A stretch of DNA of 11,105 nucleotides from Oscillospiraceae bacterium. GTDB taxonomy: Bacteria > Bacillota > Clostridia > Oscillospirales > Ruminococcaceae. The DNA lies in the NCBI GenBank assembly GCA_900757485.1, contig CAAEOA010000298.1, positions 1-11,105 on the forward strand, read 5' to 3'. The translations under genes were made by a program, and so were the position numbers. The notes under the pieces were generated by a model. That model was not told the DNA's origin, made no database searches, and worked only from the letters and a program-made list of their open reading frames with translations. Positions within the stretch are counted from its first letter, which is position 1, and each line of letters starts with the position of its first letter. This document shows positions 5,891-11,105 of this stretch, in pieces.

Positions 5891-6865
5891 TCAATTCTGC
5901 ATTTTTATTTGTTCGCCGAGAATCAGCGGATATCGTGCCAGGCAAGCGCCGTCCAACTGTTCTTTATGCATATTCACTGCCGTAATCTGATGGTTATTAT
6001 AAGTCGTATAATAATAGATTCCCTGATCTGCATTACAGCAGGAGGTGTAAATTGTAATTTCAAATTTTCCCTCGCCGATGTCACAACAGCCTCTTTGCTG
6101 ATCCACAGATCCTAAAATATGAAAGAATTGACTAACGCTTTCTAACTCCGAGTCACCGGAAACCGAATTCATTTTTGTAAAAGCAACCCTGACAAAACGA
6201 GATTGAGATGAAAGGTCTCCCGGCAGTCCTAATGCGCCCATACCACGGCTGTATGGATATAAAGGCAGCTTATCAGAAAAATGGTTTTTCGGCGGTTTCG
6301 GAGATAAATGCATATAATTATTCAATTGAAACATCTGCTCCTCAAAAGGCGGATTATTTGTCAGAACTCCTACCGGATTGTGATATATTCTAATTCCTTC
6401 CTGTACCGACTCCACTGTTATCGATTCCTCACGATCGGCAATCAGCCAATGGAGCTGCGCTACCGGCAAATCTTTATTGAAAGCAATACTAACAAGATTA
6501 ATTTTTTCCAGAAGTGCCTTTGCTTCCTGTACTGTGGCACATTGACTCAAAATCCACGGTATGAATTCAAACTGCGCCACATTGTCCTTCCCCGGTACAT
6601 TTTGTTTATAGTCTGCATTTCCCACAAAATTGAGGCCCGCCATACCAAGGCCCTTTTCATTGACCGCATCATAATAAAGCGGATAATTATCCGCAACATA
6701 TGCCATACCAATCATTGCATAATGACTTTTTATCTTGTCCATATTGCAAAAAGAAAACGGATAATTACGAGGCGTTATGACAACCTCATCGCCATATGAA
6801 AACTCATAATCCAGGGTTCTGCCAAAATAGAACGCCTTTGTTTTATAGGTTGCTGCCGTACACAT
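5891..6865 (-). CDS. bsh: Conjugated bile salt hydrolase (choloylglycine hydrolase, Ntn family)
   Basis: The enzyme cleaves the amide bond of glycine- or taurine-conjugated bile acids, releasing unconjugated bile acid; it is cytoplasmic and common in gut bacteria. The 324-residue length is standard. Catalytic residues of the Ntn family are visible: nucleophile Cys2 (exposed after Met removal), R16 and D19 in FGRTLDY, N79 in AGLNF, N170/N171 in GVLTNNP, and R223 in SRFVR. Segments YSRGMGALGLPGDLSSQSR (205-223) and YYYTTYNNHQITAVNMHKE are typical of bile salt hydrolases of Gram-positive gut bacteria, more so than of penicillin V acylases; activity toward penicillin V or N-acyl lipids remains possible. 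ATG 6865 has AGAAGGAGG 7 bases upstream. Monocistronic, with its own promoter. No signal peptide. Nearby genes have no evident bile-acid role. Confidence 0.95.
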   Translation of the reverse strand: MCTAATYKTKAFYFGRTLDYEFSYGDEVVITPRNYPFSFCNMDKIKSHYAMIGMAYVADNYPLYYDAVNEKGLGMAGLNFVGNADYKQNVPGKDNVAQFEFIPWILSQCATVQEAKALLEKINLVSIAFNKDLPVAQLHWLIADREESITVESVQEGIRIYHNPVGVLTNNPPFEEQMFQLNNYMHLSPKPPKNHFSDKLPLYPYSRGMGALGLPGDLSSQSRFVRVAFTKMNSVSGDSELESVSQFFHILGSVDQQRGCCDIGEGKFEITIYTSCCNADQGIYYYTTYNNHQITAVNMHKEQLDGACLARYPLILGEQIKMQN

Positions 6866-6916
6866 AAGTCTGCCTCCTTCTGATTTATCTATTTATTATT
6901 CCTACATTTTAACTGG

Positions 6917-6945
6917 ATTATAACTCAAAAGCAACACAAATTCAA
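6917..6945 (-). promoter_or_regulatory. bsh promoter
   Basis: TTGAAT (6940-6945 on the minus strand), 17-base spacer and TATAAT (6917-6922). Transcription should start near 6910, about 45 bases before the bsh ATG. No operator-like repeat is obvious, suggesting constitutive expression. Confidence 0.85.
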
Positions 6946-6977
6946 CAATTCAAAAAGATCTATAAAAAAATTCCCCA

Positions 6978-7000
6978 CAAAAACACGGCGAAAGCCGCGT
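6978..7000 (-). terminator. Terminator of the tRNA-Ser gene
   Basis: On the minus strand ACGCGGC (6994-7000) pairs with GCCGTGT (6983-6989; one G-U) around a TTTC tetraloop, followed by TTTTTG. It lies 16 bases past the encoded CCA and also insulates the bsh promoter downstream. Confidence 0.85.
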
Positions 7001-7015
7001 ATTTGCGAGGATTTT

Positions 7016-7108
7016 TGGCGGAGAAGGAGGGATTCGAACCCTCGATGCGCTATTAACGCATACACGAGTTCCAGTCGTGCGCCATAAACCGGGCTAGGCG
7101 ACTTCTCC
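7016..7108 (-). tRNA. tRNA-Ser, anticodon GGA, with encoded CCA
   Basis: The minus strand folds as a type II (long variable arm) tRNA. Acceptor arms GGAGAAG and CTTCTCC are perfect 7-mers; the anticodon arm CACGA-CUGGAAC-UCGUG carries GGA at positions 34-36, reading UCC/UCU serine codons. The variable arm AUGCG-loop-CGCAU forms a 5-bp stem, as needed by seryl-tRNA synthetase. The T arm contains GGTTCGAATCC. Discriminator G (7019), then CCA (7018-7016), is encoded in the DNA. The promoter leaves only a roughly 5-base 5' leader for RNase P. Confidence 0.97.
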
Positions 7109-7119
7109 ATTGCTATAAT

Positions 7120-7172
7120 ATTATAGCAAATCAAAAAGTTGTTGTCAAGAAAAATTTATAAAATATTTTATA
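7120..7172 (-). promoter_or_regulatory. tRNA-Ser promoter with UP-like AT tract
   Basis: TTGACA (7143-7148), 17-base spacer and TATAAT (7120-7125) on the minus strand are perfect consensus. Directly upstream lies a pure A/T tract including the palindrome TATAAAATATTTTATA (7157-7172), resembling an UP element, as expected for strongly expressed stable RNA. The -10 box sits inside an 18-bp perfect palindrome, TGCTATAATATTATAGCA (7111-7128). Confidence 0.9.
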
Positions 7173-7266
7173 TCCATTATTACTGCACACAGAAATGTAT
7201 ATAACAGACTCCTATGCCCTTCGTTTAATGCTGCCTTTGTACTCACCATAAAAAGTGTCTCAATAA

Positions 7267-7279
7267 TTCATTTCATGAA
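7267..7279. repeat. Palindrome just after the regulator gene
   Basis: TTCATTTCATGAA has the same half-sites (TTCAT-N3-ATGAA) as the palindrome at 1716-1728 in the hcp promoter region. It begins one base past the regulator stop codon and has no U-tract, so it is not a terminator. It may be chance in AT-rich DNA. Confidence 0.3.
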
Positions 7280-7280
7280 A

Positions 7281-7940
7281 TTATATCATTTTAAAATGGC
7301 TTTTCTGAAATTCAATCAGTCCCTCATCCCGCAGTTTACCAAGCTCAGCCGACATTGCGCTTCTCTCAACTCCAAGATAATCAGCAAGTTCCTGGCGATT
7401 ATACGGAATAGTAAAAAAATTACTGCCGGCTCGTTTGGCTTCCGACATCAAATAAGTCATTATTTTTTCCTTTGTTGTACGCTTTGAAATCAACTCAATT
7501 TTACGATTTAACAAAATATTATTCATCGCAACTACACGTAAGAGATTGTGGATTAATTGATTATGAAATCCGCAGGAACTTGCACAAGTGGTCATGATGC
7601 GATCGCAATCAATCAACATCACCTCACTGTCACAGACAGAGAGTACACTTACAGGAAGCATCTTAATATGAGCACATGCAAATGCTTCAGCAAAAATTTG
7701 TGCCGGTTCTATCAGCGCAACAATACTGCGATTACCGTAATAATCCTCTTTTATGATTTGTACTTCTCCCGACAAAACAATTCCTATTGATGTTGCCGGC
7801 TCGCCTTCCAGAAATATTGATTGGTTTCTTGTATAATTCTTGATCTTAGCTCCCAGGCAGTTCAACATTTCCGCAAGATCCGTTTCGTTTATATCGGCAA
7901 ACAACGGCGACTTCAAAAGAATTTTATTATATTTTTTCAT
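7281..7940 (-). CDS. Crp/Fnr-family transcriptional regulator
   Basis: A 219-residue DNA-binding regulator. Residues about 8-115 form a cyclic-nucleotide-binding-like beta-roll (ILLKSPLFADINETDLAEML, then FLEGEPATSIGIVLSGEVQIIKE), 125-150 the dimer helix, and 178-210 the winged HTH (YNRQELADYLGVERSAMSAELGKLRDEGLIEF). The strict cAMP-binding motif is not evident and there is no N-terminal FNR-type cysteine cluster; scattered cysteines (28, 89, 103, 112, 119, 123) leave haem or redox sensing open. I start at ATG 7940: GAAGG lies 5 bases upstream, and the predicted transcription start (about 7977) lies downstream of an in-frame ATG at 7982. It is divergent from the ferredoxin-like gene, and a palindrome lies in its leader, implying autoregulation. 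Similar regulators accompany hcp/ferredoxin genes in Clostridia; the target and signal are inferred. Confidence 0.9.
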   Translation of the reverse strand: MKKYNKILLKSPLFADINETDLAEMLNCLGAKIKNYTRNQSIFLEGEPATSIGIVLSGEVQIIKEDYYGNRSIVALIEPAQIFAEAFACAHIKMLPVSVLSVCDSEVMLIDCDRIMTTCASSCGFHNQLIHNLLRVVAMNNILLNRKIELISKRTTKEKIMTYLMSEAKRAGSNFFTIPYNRQELADYLGVERSAMSAELGKLRDEGLIEFQKSHFKMI

Positions 7941-7953
7941 TTTTACCTTCTTT

Positions 7954-7969
7954 TGTTGGATTTCCAACA
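7954..7969. promoter_or_regulatory. Probable Crp/Fnr operator shared by divergent genes
   Basis: TGTTGGATTTCCAACA is a perfect 16-bp palindrome (7-bp arms, 2-base centre), the length and TGTNN-N6-NNACA geometry of Crp/Fnr family sites. It lies about 8-23 bases downstream of the regulator's predicted start, where bound protein would block its transcription. It also lies roughly 36 bases before a possible plus-strand start driven by TATAGT (7986-7991), where it could replace a missing -35 box and activate the ferredoxin-like gene. Binding by the adjacent regulator is inferred. Confidence 0.72.
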
Positions 7970-7983
7970 TACTATTTATCATT

Positions 7984-8012
7984 ATTATAGTAAACTAAGT
8001 TCACGGAGTCAA
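7984..8012 (-). promoter_or_regulatory. Promoter of the Crp/Fnr regulator gene
   Basis: On the minus strand TTGACT (8007-8012), a 17-base spacer and TATAAT (7984-7989). The start near 7977 excludes translation from the ATG at 7982. An imperfect repeat, TTCAC-GGA-GTCAA (8000-8012), overlaps the -35 box. Confidence 0.85.
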
Positions 8013-8068
8013 GAACGGTGTGACAAATAATTTTGAGCGCACTAAAAATAAAATCGGAGGATAAAAAC

Positions 8069-8764
8069 ATGTTAAGAAAAATAATTAAAATCGATGAAGA
8101 AAAATGCAATGGCTGCGGTGCTTGCGCCGCTGCCTGTCATGAGGGCGCCATCGCAATGATAGACGGTAAAGCAAAACTAATGCGTGAAGATTACTGTGAC
8201 GGACTTGGTGATTGTTTGCCCGCGTGCCCTACCGAAGCCATTCGTTTTGAGATACGCGAAGCCCCGGCATATGACGAAGCGGCAGTAAAAGCCAATAAGG
8301 AACAAAAACATACAGAAAAACTTCCTTGCGGATGTCCCGGCACCCAATCCAAAACGATTCATCATCAATCCTATCATTCTGAAACAACTACGCCGGCAAC
8401 CAGTCGTCTCTCTCAATGGCCGGTACAAATTAAGCTTGTGCCTGTCAATGCGCCTTATTTTCAAAATGCCAATCTGCTGATTGCCGCGGATTGTACTGCT
8501 TACGCTTACGGAGATTTTCATAACCGATTCATCAAAAATAATATTACACTCATCGGCTGTCCCAAATTAGATGAAGAAGATTATGCTGAAAAGCTGACAG
8601 CAATTTTAGCAAATAACGACATTAAAAGCGTAACAGTCGTTCGAATGGAAGTCCCTTGCTGCGGAGGAATTGAAAACGCAGTAAAACGTGCTTTGCAGGC
8701 AAGCGGCAAATTTATTCCCTGGCAGGTAGTAACCGTCTCAACTGATGGTCAAATATTAGACTAA
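8069..8764 (+). CDS. Ferredoxin-like 4Fe-4S protein with a C-terminal Cys-rich domain
   Basis: A 231-residue cytoplasmic Fe-S protein of a type often found next to Crp/Fnr regulators and hcp in Clostridia; a role as electron carrier or redox partner for Hcp is inferred. The N-terminal domain has one full cluster motif C13-x2-C16-x2-C19-x3-C23. The second motif is C43-x5-C49-x3-C53-P (CDGLGDCLPACP), where the usual second cysteine is Leu46. A linker of about 75-118 holds CGC (87-89). The C-terminal domain (about 120-231) has conserved-looking LIAADCTAYAYGDFH (C142), IGCPKLDEEDY (C164) and MEVPCCGG (C197, C198), reminiscent of further cofactor or metal sites. ATG 8069 has CGGAGG 8 bases upstream; a longer TTG start at 8033 has none. 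Monocistronic, ended by the hairpin at 8857-8908. Confidence 0.88.
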   Translation: MLRKIIKIDEEKCNGCGACAAACHEGAIAMIDGKAKLMREDYCDGLGDCLPACPTEAIRFEIREAPAYDEAAVKANKEQKHTEKLPCGCPGTQSKTIHHQSYHSETTTPATSRLSQWPVQIKLVPVNAPYFQNANLLIAADCTAYAYGDFHNRFIKNNITLIGCPKLDEEDYAEKLTAILANNDIKSVTVVRMEVPCCGGIENAVKRALQASGKFIPWQVVTVSTDGQILD

Positions 8765-8856
8765 AACTGTTTTAATCTGCTCCTGATCAATACATTTATA
8801 CTTTCAAAAATTATTATTGCCATTAAATGCTTTTACAAAACGCATTGCAATCTAAT

Positions 8857-8908
8857 AAAAACAGACAGCCTACCGGTTTCCAATGAAATCAGTAGGCTGT
8901 CCGTTTTT
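8857..8908. terminator. Bidirectional terminator between the ferredoxin-like and TM2 genes
   Basis: GACAGCCTAC (8864-8873) pairs perfectly with GTAGGCTGTC (8892-8901); GGTTTC/GAAATC continue the pairing toward a CAAT loop. Flanking AAAAAC (8857-8862) and GTTTTT (8903-8908) supply U-tracts for both strands. It serves the two convergent genes. Confidence 0.93.
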
Positions 8909-8938
8909 CATTACTTATTTTTGAAATCCGCTTTTCGT

Positions 8939-9139
8939 TTATTTTGTCAGCGGCTGTCCATCCTTGGTAGGCAATTTATCAACAGCAATTAAAATGATGT
9001 CGATAAGCGACCAAATTCCAAAGCCGCCGCAAGTAATCAATTTTACAATCCCCAAACCTATGTAACCAAGATAAAAACGGTCTACACCAATGGAGCCTAA
9101 GAAAATTGATAACAATAAAGCAGTTATTTTACTTTTCAT
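8939..9139 (-). CDS. Small TM2-domain membrane protein
   Basis: A 66-residue protein made almost entirely of one TM2 domain: a first helix (ITALLLSIFLGSIGVDRFYLG) with the diagnostic G-x-DRFYLG motif, then a short turn, GIVKLITCGGFGIWSLIDIILIAV as the second helix, and a short charged tail (KLPTKDGQPLTK). TM2 proteins are widespread but without a settled biochemical function in bacteria. ATG 9139 is chosen because AAGGAGA lies 7-8 bases upstream; an in-frame ATG at 9163 would place that ribosome site inside the gene. Monocistronic, with its own promoter and the shared terminator. Confidence 0.93.
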   Translation of the reverse strand: MKSKITALLLSIFLGSIGVDRFYLGYIGLGIVKLITCGGFGIWSLIDIILIAVDKLPTKDGQPLTK

Positions 9140-9241
9140 ATCAACTTCTCCTTTCTGTCTCATATTTTATAATAACGCAAAACGCGCTATATATTTCCAA
9201 TATGTATACAAAATATGCATCTTTACTTAATTCATATTTTC

Positions 9242-9270
9242 ATTATATTAAATATTAGTATAAATGTCAA
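9242..9270 (-). promoter_or_regulatory. Promoter of the TM2 gene
   Basis: TTGACA (9265-9270 on the minus strand), 17-base spacer and TATAAT (9242-9247): perfect consensus. The leader is about 95 bases and AT-rich, with no clear structure. Confidence 0.88.
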
Positions 9271-9353
9271 TACAAATATATTCAAAACAAAGTAATAAAT
9301 AAAAAATTTTCACTGATGTATCTTGCCATCTTATAACAATTACGCTATAATAA

Positions 9354-9384
9354 CCTTGGAACATGACCGAAATCATAAATTTCG
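9354..9384 (+). repeat. Direct repeat copy 1 (31 bp)
   Basis: Identical to 9507-9537, offset 153 bases. Begins CCTTGGAACATGACC and ends in a CGAAAT-CATAA-ATTTCG inverted repeat. Confidence 0.95.
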
Positions 9385-9506
9385 AAATCAACTGCAAATC
9401 GAGCAAAGCTTTGCGTGGTTTCGACTTTGCCGAAATGCCGCCGGTTATATATGGCGGCAAAAGCGAAGCAAAACGCCGTCGACTGACAAGCGACGGCGTT
9501 AATAAC

Positions 9507-9537
9507 CCTTGGAACATGACCGAAATCATAAATTTCG
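9507..9537 (+). repeat. Direct repeat copy 2 (31 bp)
   Basis: Identical to 9354-9384. It is preceded by AATAAC with one extra C relative to copy 1, so similarity extends a few bases upstream. Confidence 0.95.
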
Positions 9538-9677
9538 TACGTTCTGTGTCGCTTGCGGCTAACGGTGCAGTGCGCCGTATCTTTTAATATTGCAGCAATA
9601 AACTTCGTTGAAAACAGCGCTTTTGTCTACTGACAAATGACATATTTATTTTATCCGAAAAGGTGTGATATATCAAC

Positions 9678-10373
9678 ATGAAAAGCAGTTCTAAAGGACT
9701 TCTGGTATTCTTGACAACAATAAACATTATTATTATCGTGTTTTGTTCTGCTTGTGCCTTGCTAATGCTGTTTTCCGTATTATTTCAACATAATGCCAAA
9801 CAGGACAAGCTTGTATTCGGGCATCATCTCTACATTAACACAAACAACAACTTGAAACCGGTAATGAACAAAAACGATATCATTATTGTAAAGCCCACCT
9901 CTATCACCGCAATAAAACTGGGCGATTTTCTATGCTACTATCCTGTTTCCGCTGATGGACAGGAAGTTCAATTCGGCAAAATCGAAGAAATCAATGCGGA
10001 TGAAATTTCTTTAAGCGACAAAGCCGGTCATAACACTGCTCTTGCCATCAATGATATTGTGGTGGTCGGAAAGGCAACAAATAAAATCAGTTATCTGGGA
10101 AAAGCGGTACTTTTTTTGCAATCCGGAAACAATCGGATATCTTTTTACATTTGTGTTGGCGCAATTACTCTAATATTATTGGCAATCACTCTTCTGTTAC
10201 ATATAAAAATAAAATCCAGACAGGAACAGTTTGAGCTGGAACAACAAGCTGTCATGCCGGACAGCAAAACATTCTCTTACACGCTGGATGACCTATTGGA
10301 GGAAGAAGACTCCATATCTTTTGAAAAGGCACCCAAGGTAAAAACAGAAGAGGATGTATTATTTAAAAGATAA
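9678..10373 (+). CDS. SipW/S26B signal-peptidase-like membrane protein lacking catalytic residues
   Basis: 231 residues: helix 1 (about 8-36), an extracytoplasmic domain (about 37-152), helix 2 (about 154-176) and a 55-residue acidic cytoplasmic tail containing LDDLLEEEDS. The pattern FGHHLYINTNNNLKPVMNKNDIIIV (47-71) aligns with FGxxxYVVLSGSMEPTIxxGDLVIV of SipW-type signal peptidases; LGDFLCYY (81-88) and VGKATNKISYLGKAVLFLQS (130-149) also match that family. Where the nucleophile serine of SGSMEP should be, Asn58 stands (NNNLKP), and the family's THRI histidine region reads FGKI (99-102). So the fold seems kept and the chemistry lost. It may bind or regulate other membrane proteins; no function is known. 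ATG 9678 is preceded by AAAGGTG about 12 bases upstream, a rather weak site. The gene stands alone, with a hairpin after it and ligA beyond. Family call moderate, inactivity inferred from alignment by eye. Confidence 0.75.
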   Translation: MKSSSKGLLVFLTTINIIIIVFCSACALLMLFSVLFQHNAKQDKLVFGHHLYINTNNNLKPVMNKNDIIIVKPTSITAIKLGDFLCYYPVSADGQEVQFGKIEEINADEISLSDKAGHNTALAINDIVVVGKATNKISYLGKAVLFLQSGNNRISFYICVGAITLILLAITLLLHIKIKSRQEQFELEQQAVMPDSKTFSYTLDDLLEEEDSISFEKAPKVKTEEDVLFKR

Positions 10374-10384
10374 CTTCGGAATAG

Positions 10385-10418
10385 ACAGCTTTCGTGTAAC
10401 CGCGAAAGCTGTATTTAT
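10385..10418 (+). terminator. Terminator after the signal-peptidase-like gene
   Basis: ACAGCTTTCG (10385-10394) pairs perfectly with CGAAAGCTGT (10403-10412) around an 8-base loop, followed by the weak tract ATTTAT. It starts 11 bases after the stop codon, so ligA is a separate unit. Confidence 0.75.
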
Positions 10419-10463
10419 ATCATCAAGAAATTTCATTTTTAAATGGTAAACAATAGCATTCTG

Positions 10464-10500
10464 TGTTATAATAAAAAACAAAGGCATCATTTTTTGATGC
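10464..10500 (+). promoter_or_regulatory. ligA promoter (extended -10) and 5' leader hairpin
   Basis: TGT-TATAAT (10464-10472) is an extended -10 box; the -35 region at the right spacing (TGGTAA) is poor, as is common for extended -10 promoters. The start would be near 10479, and GCATCA-TTTTT-TGATGC (10484-10500) would form a hairpin at the very 5' end of the mRNA, possibly stabilising it. Confidence 0.6.
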
Positions 10501-10555
10501 TTACAAACAGTTTATACTTGTCAATCGAAATGATAAAAAGGAATGATAGTCTAAT

Positions 10556-11105
10556 ATGGATTATTCTGCTGCTCAAAAACGGATAGACGATTTAAAATCG
10601 CAAATTAATTATCATAGTAACCGCTATTATAACATGGATGATCCGGAAATATCCGATTATGAATACGATATGATGATGAACGAACTGAAGCAGCTGGAAA
10701 AGGAATTTCCGGAGCTTGTTACATCGGACTCTCCAACGCAGCATGTTGGAGGTCAGGCACTGTTAAACCTATTTGAAAAGGTAACACATACCGTACAAAT
10801 GGGCAGTTTACAAGATGTTTTTGACCGCTCCGAGTTAATCGGCTTTGCACAACGCTGCCAAGAAAAAATTGTCAGTCCCGAATTTGTTGTAGAACCAAAA
10901 ATAGACGGTTTATCGGTGTCATTAGAGTATCGAGACGGTGTTTTGGTACGGGGATCTACACGCGGAGACGGATTTATCGGCGAAGATGTAACCGCTAACC
11001 TTCTGACCATTCGTTCTATTCCGCATAAGCTTTCTCAAACAATCCCTTTTTTAGAGGTACGCGGAGAAGTTTATATGCCGAAAAGCAGTTTCTTGGAACT
11101 GGTGG
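10556..11105 (+). CDS. ligA: NAD+-dependent DNA ligase, N-terminal part (cut by window edge)
   Basis: LigA seals nicks in replication and repair using NAD+. The 183 codons seen cover the Ia domain (YHSNRYYNMDDPEISDYEYD, 19-38, which binds the nicotinamide mononucleotide half of NAD+) and the start of the adenylation domain. The KxDG motif EPKIDGLS places the adenylated lysine at K115, the same number as in E. coli LigA. STRGDGFIGEDVTANL and LEVRGEVYMP are further nucleotidyltransferase motifs. The full protein is about 650-670 residues, so roughly 70 percent lies beyond the window. ATG 10556 is the natural family start; its ribosome site AAAAAGGA (10535-10542) is 13 bases away, unusually far, which may mean weak translation. 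Transcribed on its own promoter after a terminator. Confidence 0.97.
   Translation, partial: MDYSAAQKRIDDLKSQINYHSNRYYNMDDPEISDYEYDMMMNELKQLEKEFPELVTSDSPTQHVGGQALLNLFEKVTHTVQMGSLQDVFDRSELIGFAQRCQEKIVSPEFVVEPKIDGLSVSLEYRDGVLVRGSTRGDGFIGEDVTANLLTIRSIPHKLSQTIPFLEVRGEVYMPKSSFLELV

Larger units (their letters stand above)
9351..9585. repeat. Intergenic repeat element: two 31-bp direct repeats flanking a hairpin-rich core
   Basis: This fills most of the 538-base gap between the TM2 gene and the signal-peptidase-like gene. It is visibly GC-richer than the AT-rich DNA on both sides. Identical 31-bp direct repeats occur at 9354-9384 and 9507-9537 (both preceded by AATAAC-like bases); each contains a small hairpin CGAAAT-N5-ATTTCG. 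The core has the palindrome GCAAAGCTTTGC (9403-9414), TTTCG/CGAAA (9419-9423, 9431-9435), a 7-bp stem TGCCGCC/GGCGGCA (9436-9442, 9453-9459) and a 10-bp stem AACGCCGTCG/CGACGGCGTT (9472-9481, 9491-9500). A further GC-rich stretch to 9585 has no second boundary I can define. Reading frames through it on both strands look like by-products of the repeat. It resembles a MITE or other dispersed repeat; no transposase is present. Confidence 0.7.

Noticed and set aside
7941..7982. Longer N-terminus of the Crp/Fnr regulator from ATG 7982
   Set aside because: A TTGACT-17-TATAAT promoter at 7984-8012 starts transcription near 7977, after this codon. The good GAAGG site serves ATG 7940, and the extension would bury the palindromic operator in coding sequence.
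9248..9587. Two overlapping reading frames of 93 and 74 codons in the repeat element
   Set aside because: They run through direct repeats and hairpins on opposite strands, repeat the same peptide with the 31-bp repeats, and have no ribosome site; they are by-products of the repeat.

Overview
The window is bacterial chromosome from a low-GC Gram-positive organism, most likely an anaerobic gut member of the Clostridia (Oscillospiraceae/Ruminococcaceae-like). The evidence is AT-rich spacers, near-consensus TTGACA-17-TATAAT promoters, strong AGGAGG-type ribosome binding sites, intrinsic terminators after most units, anaerobe-type Fe-S proteins (hybrid cluster protein, diferredoxin-like protein) and a conjugated bile salt hydrolase. 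The genus is inferred, not shown.

Left part (1-2700): hcp (hybrid cluster protein, lacking only its extreme C-terminus at the window edge) runs leftward. pnuC, a nicotinamide riboside-type transporter, diverges from it. A 371-base spacer holds both promoters and a structured pnuC leader: a small hairpin, then an intrinsic terminator ending directly before the pnuC Shine-Dalgarno. This is the layout of a transcription-attenuating riboswitch or leader RNA.

Middle (2699-5660): a leftward ABC uptake operon, ordered lipoprotein substrate-binding protein - permease - ATPase, of the TrpXYZ-like (ABC_sub_bind) class. It starts from a perfect consensus promoter. The 191-base gap after the first gene contains an internal terminator and two more stem-loops, which should make the binding protein more abundant than the membrane parts. 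No T-box or other known riboswitch was seen, so the substrate stays open.

Then (5891-7148): a monocistronic bile salt hydrolase gene and a tRNA-Ser(GGA) gene with encoded CCA, both leftward, each with a clear promoter; the tRNA also has a terminator.

Right-middle (7281-8908): a Crp/Fnr-family regulator and, divergent from it, a 4Fe-4S ferredoxin-like protein of a type often found beside hcp. Between them lies a perfect 16-bp palindrome with Crp/Fnr site geometry, just downstream of the regulator's transcription start. That suggests autorepression plus control of the ferredoxin gene. The pair may form a redox or nitrosative-stress module with hcp, although 5.7 kb separates them.

Right end (8939-11105): a small TM2-domain membrane protein; a GC-richer intergenic repeat element with two 31-bp direct repeats and several hairpins; a membrane protein with the fold signature of SipW/S26B signal peptidase but with the catalytic Ser and His both apparently replaced; and the first 183 codons of ligA (NAD+-dependent DNA ligase).

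The observations most worth follow-up are the pnuC leader, the apparent pseudo-signal-peptidase with its acidic cytoplasmic tail, the shared Crp/Fnr operator, and the intergenic repeat element.
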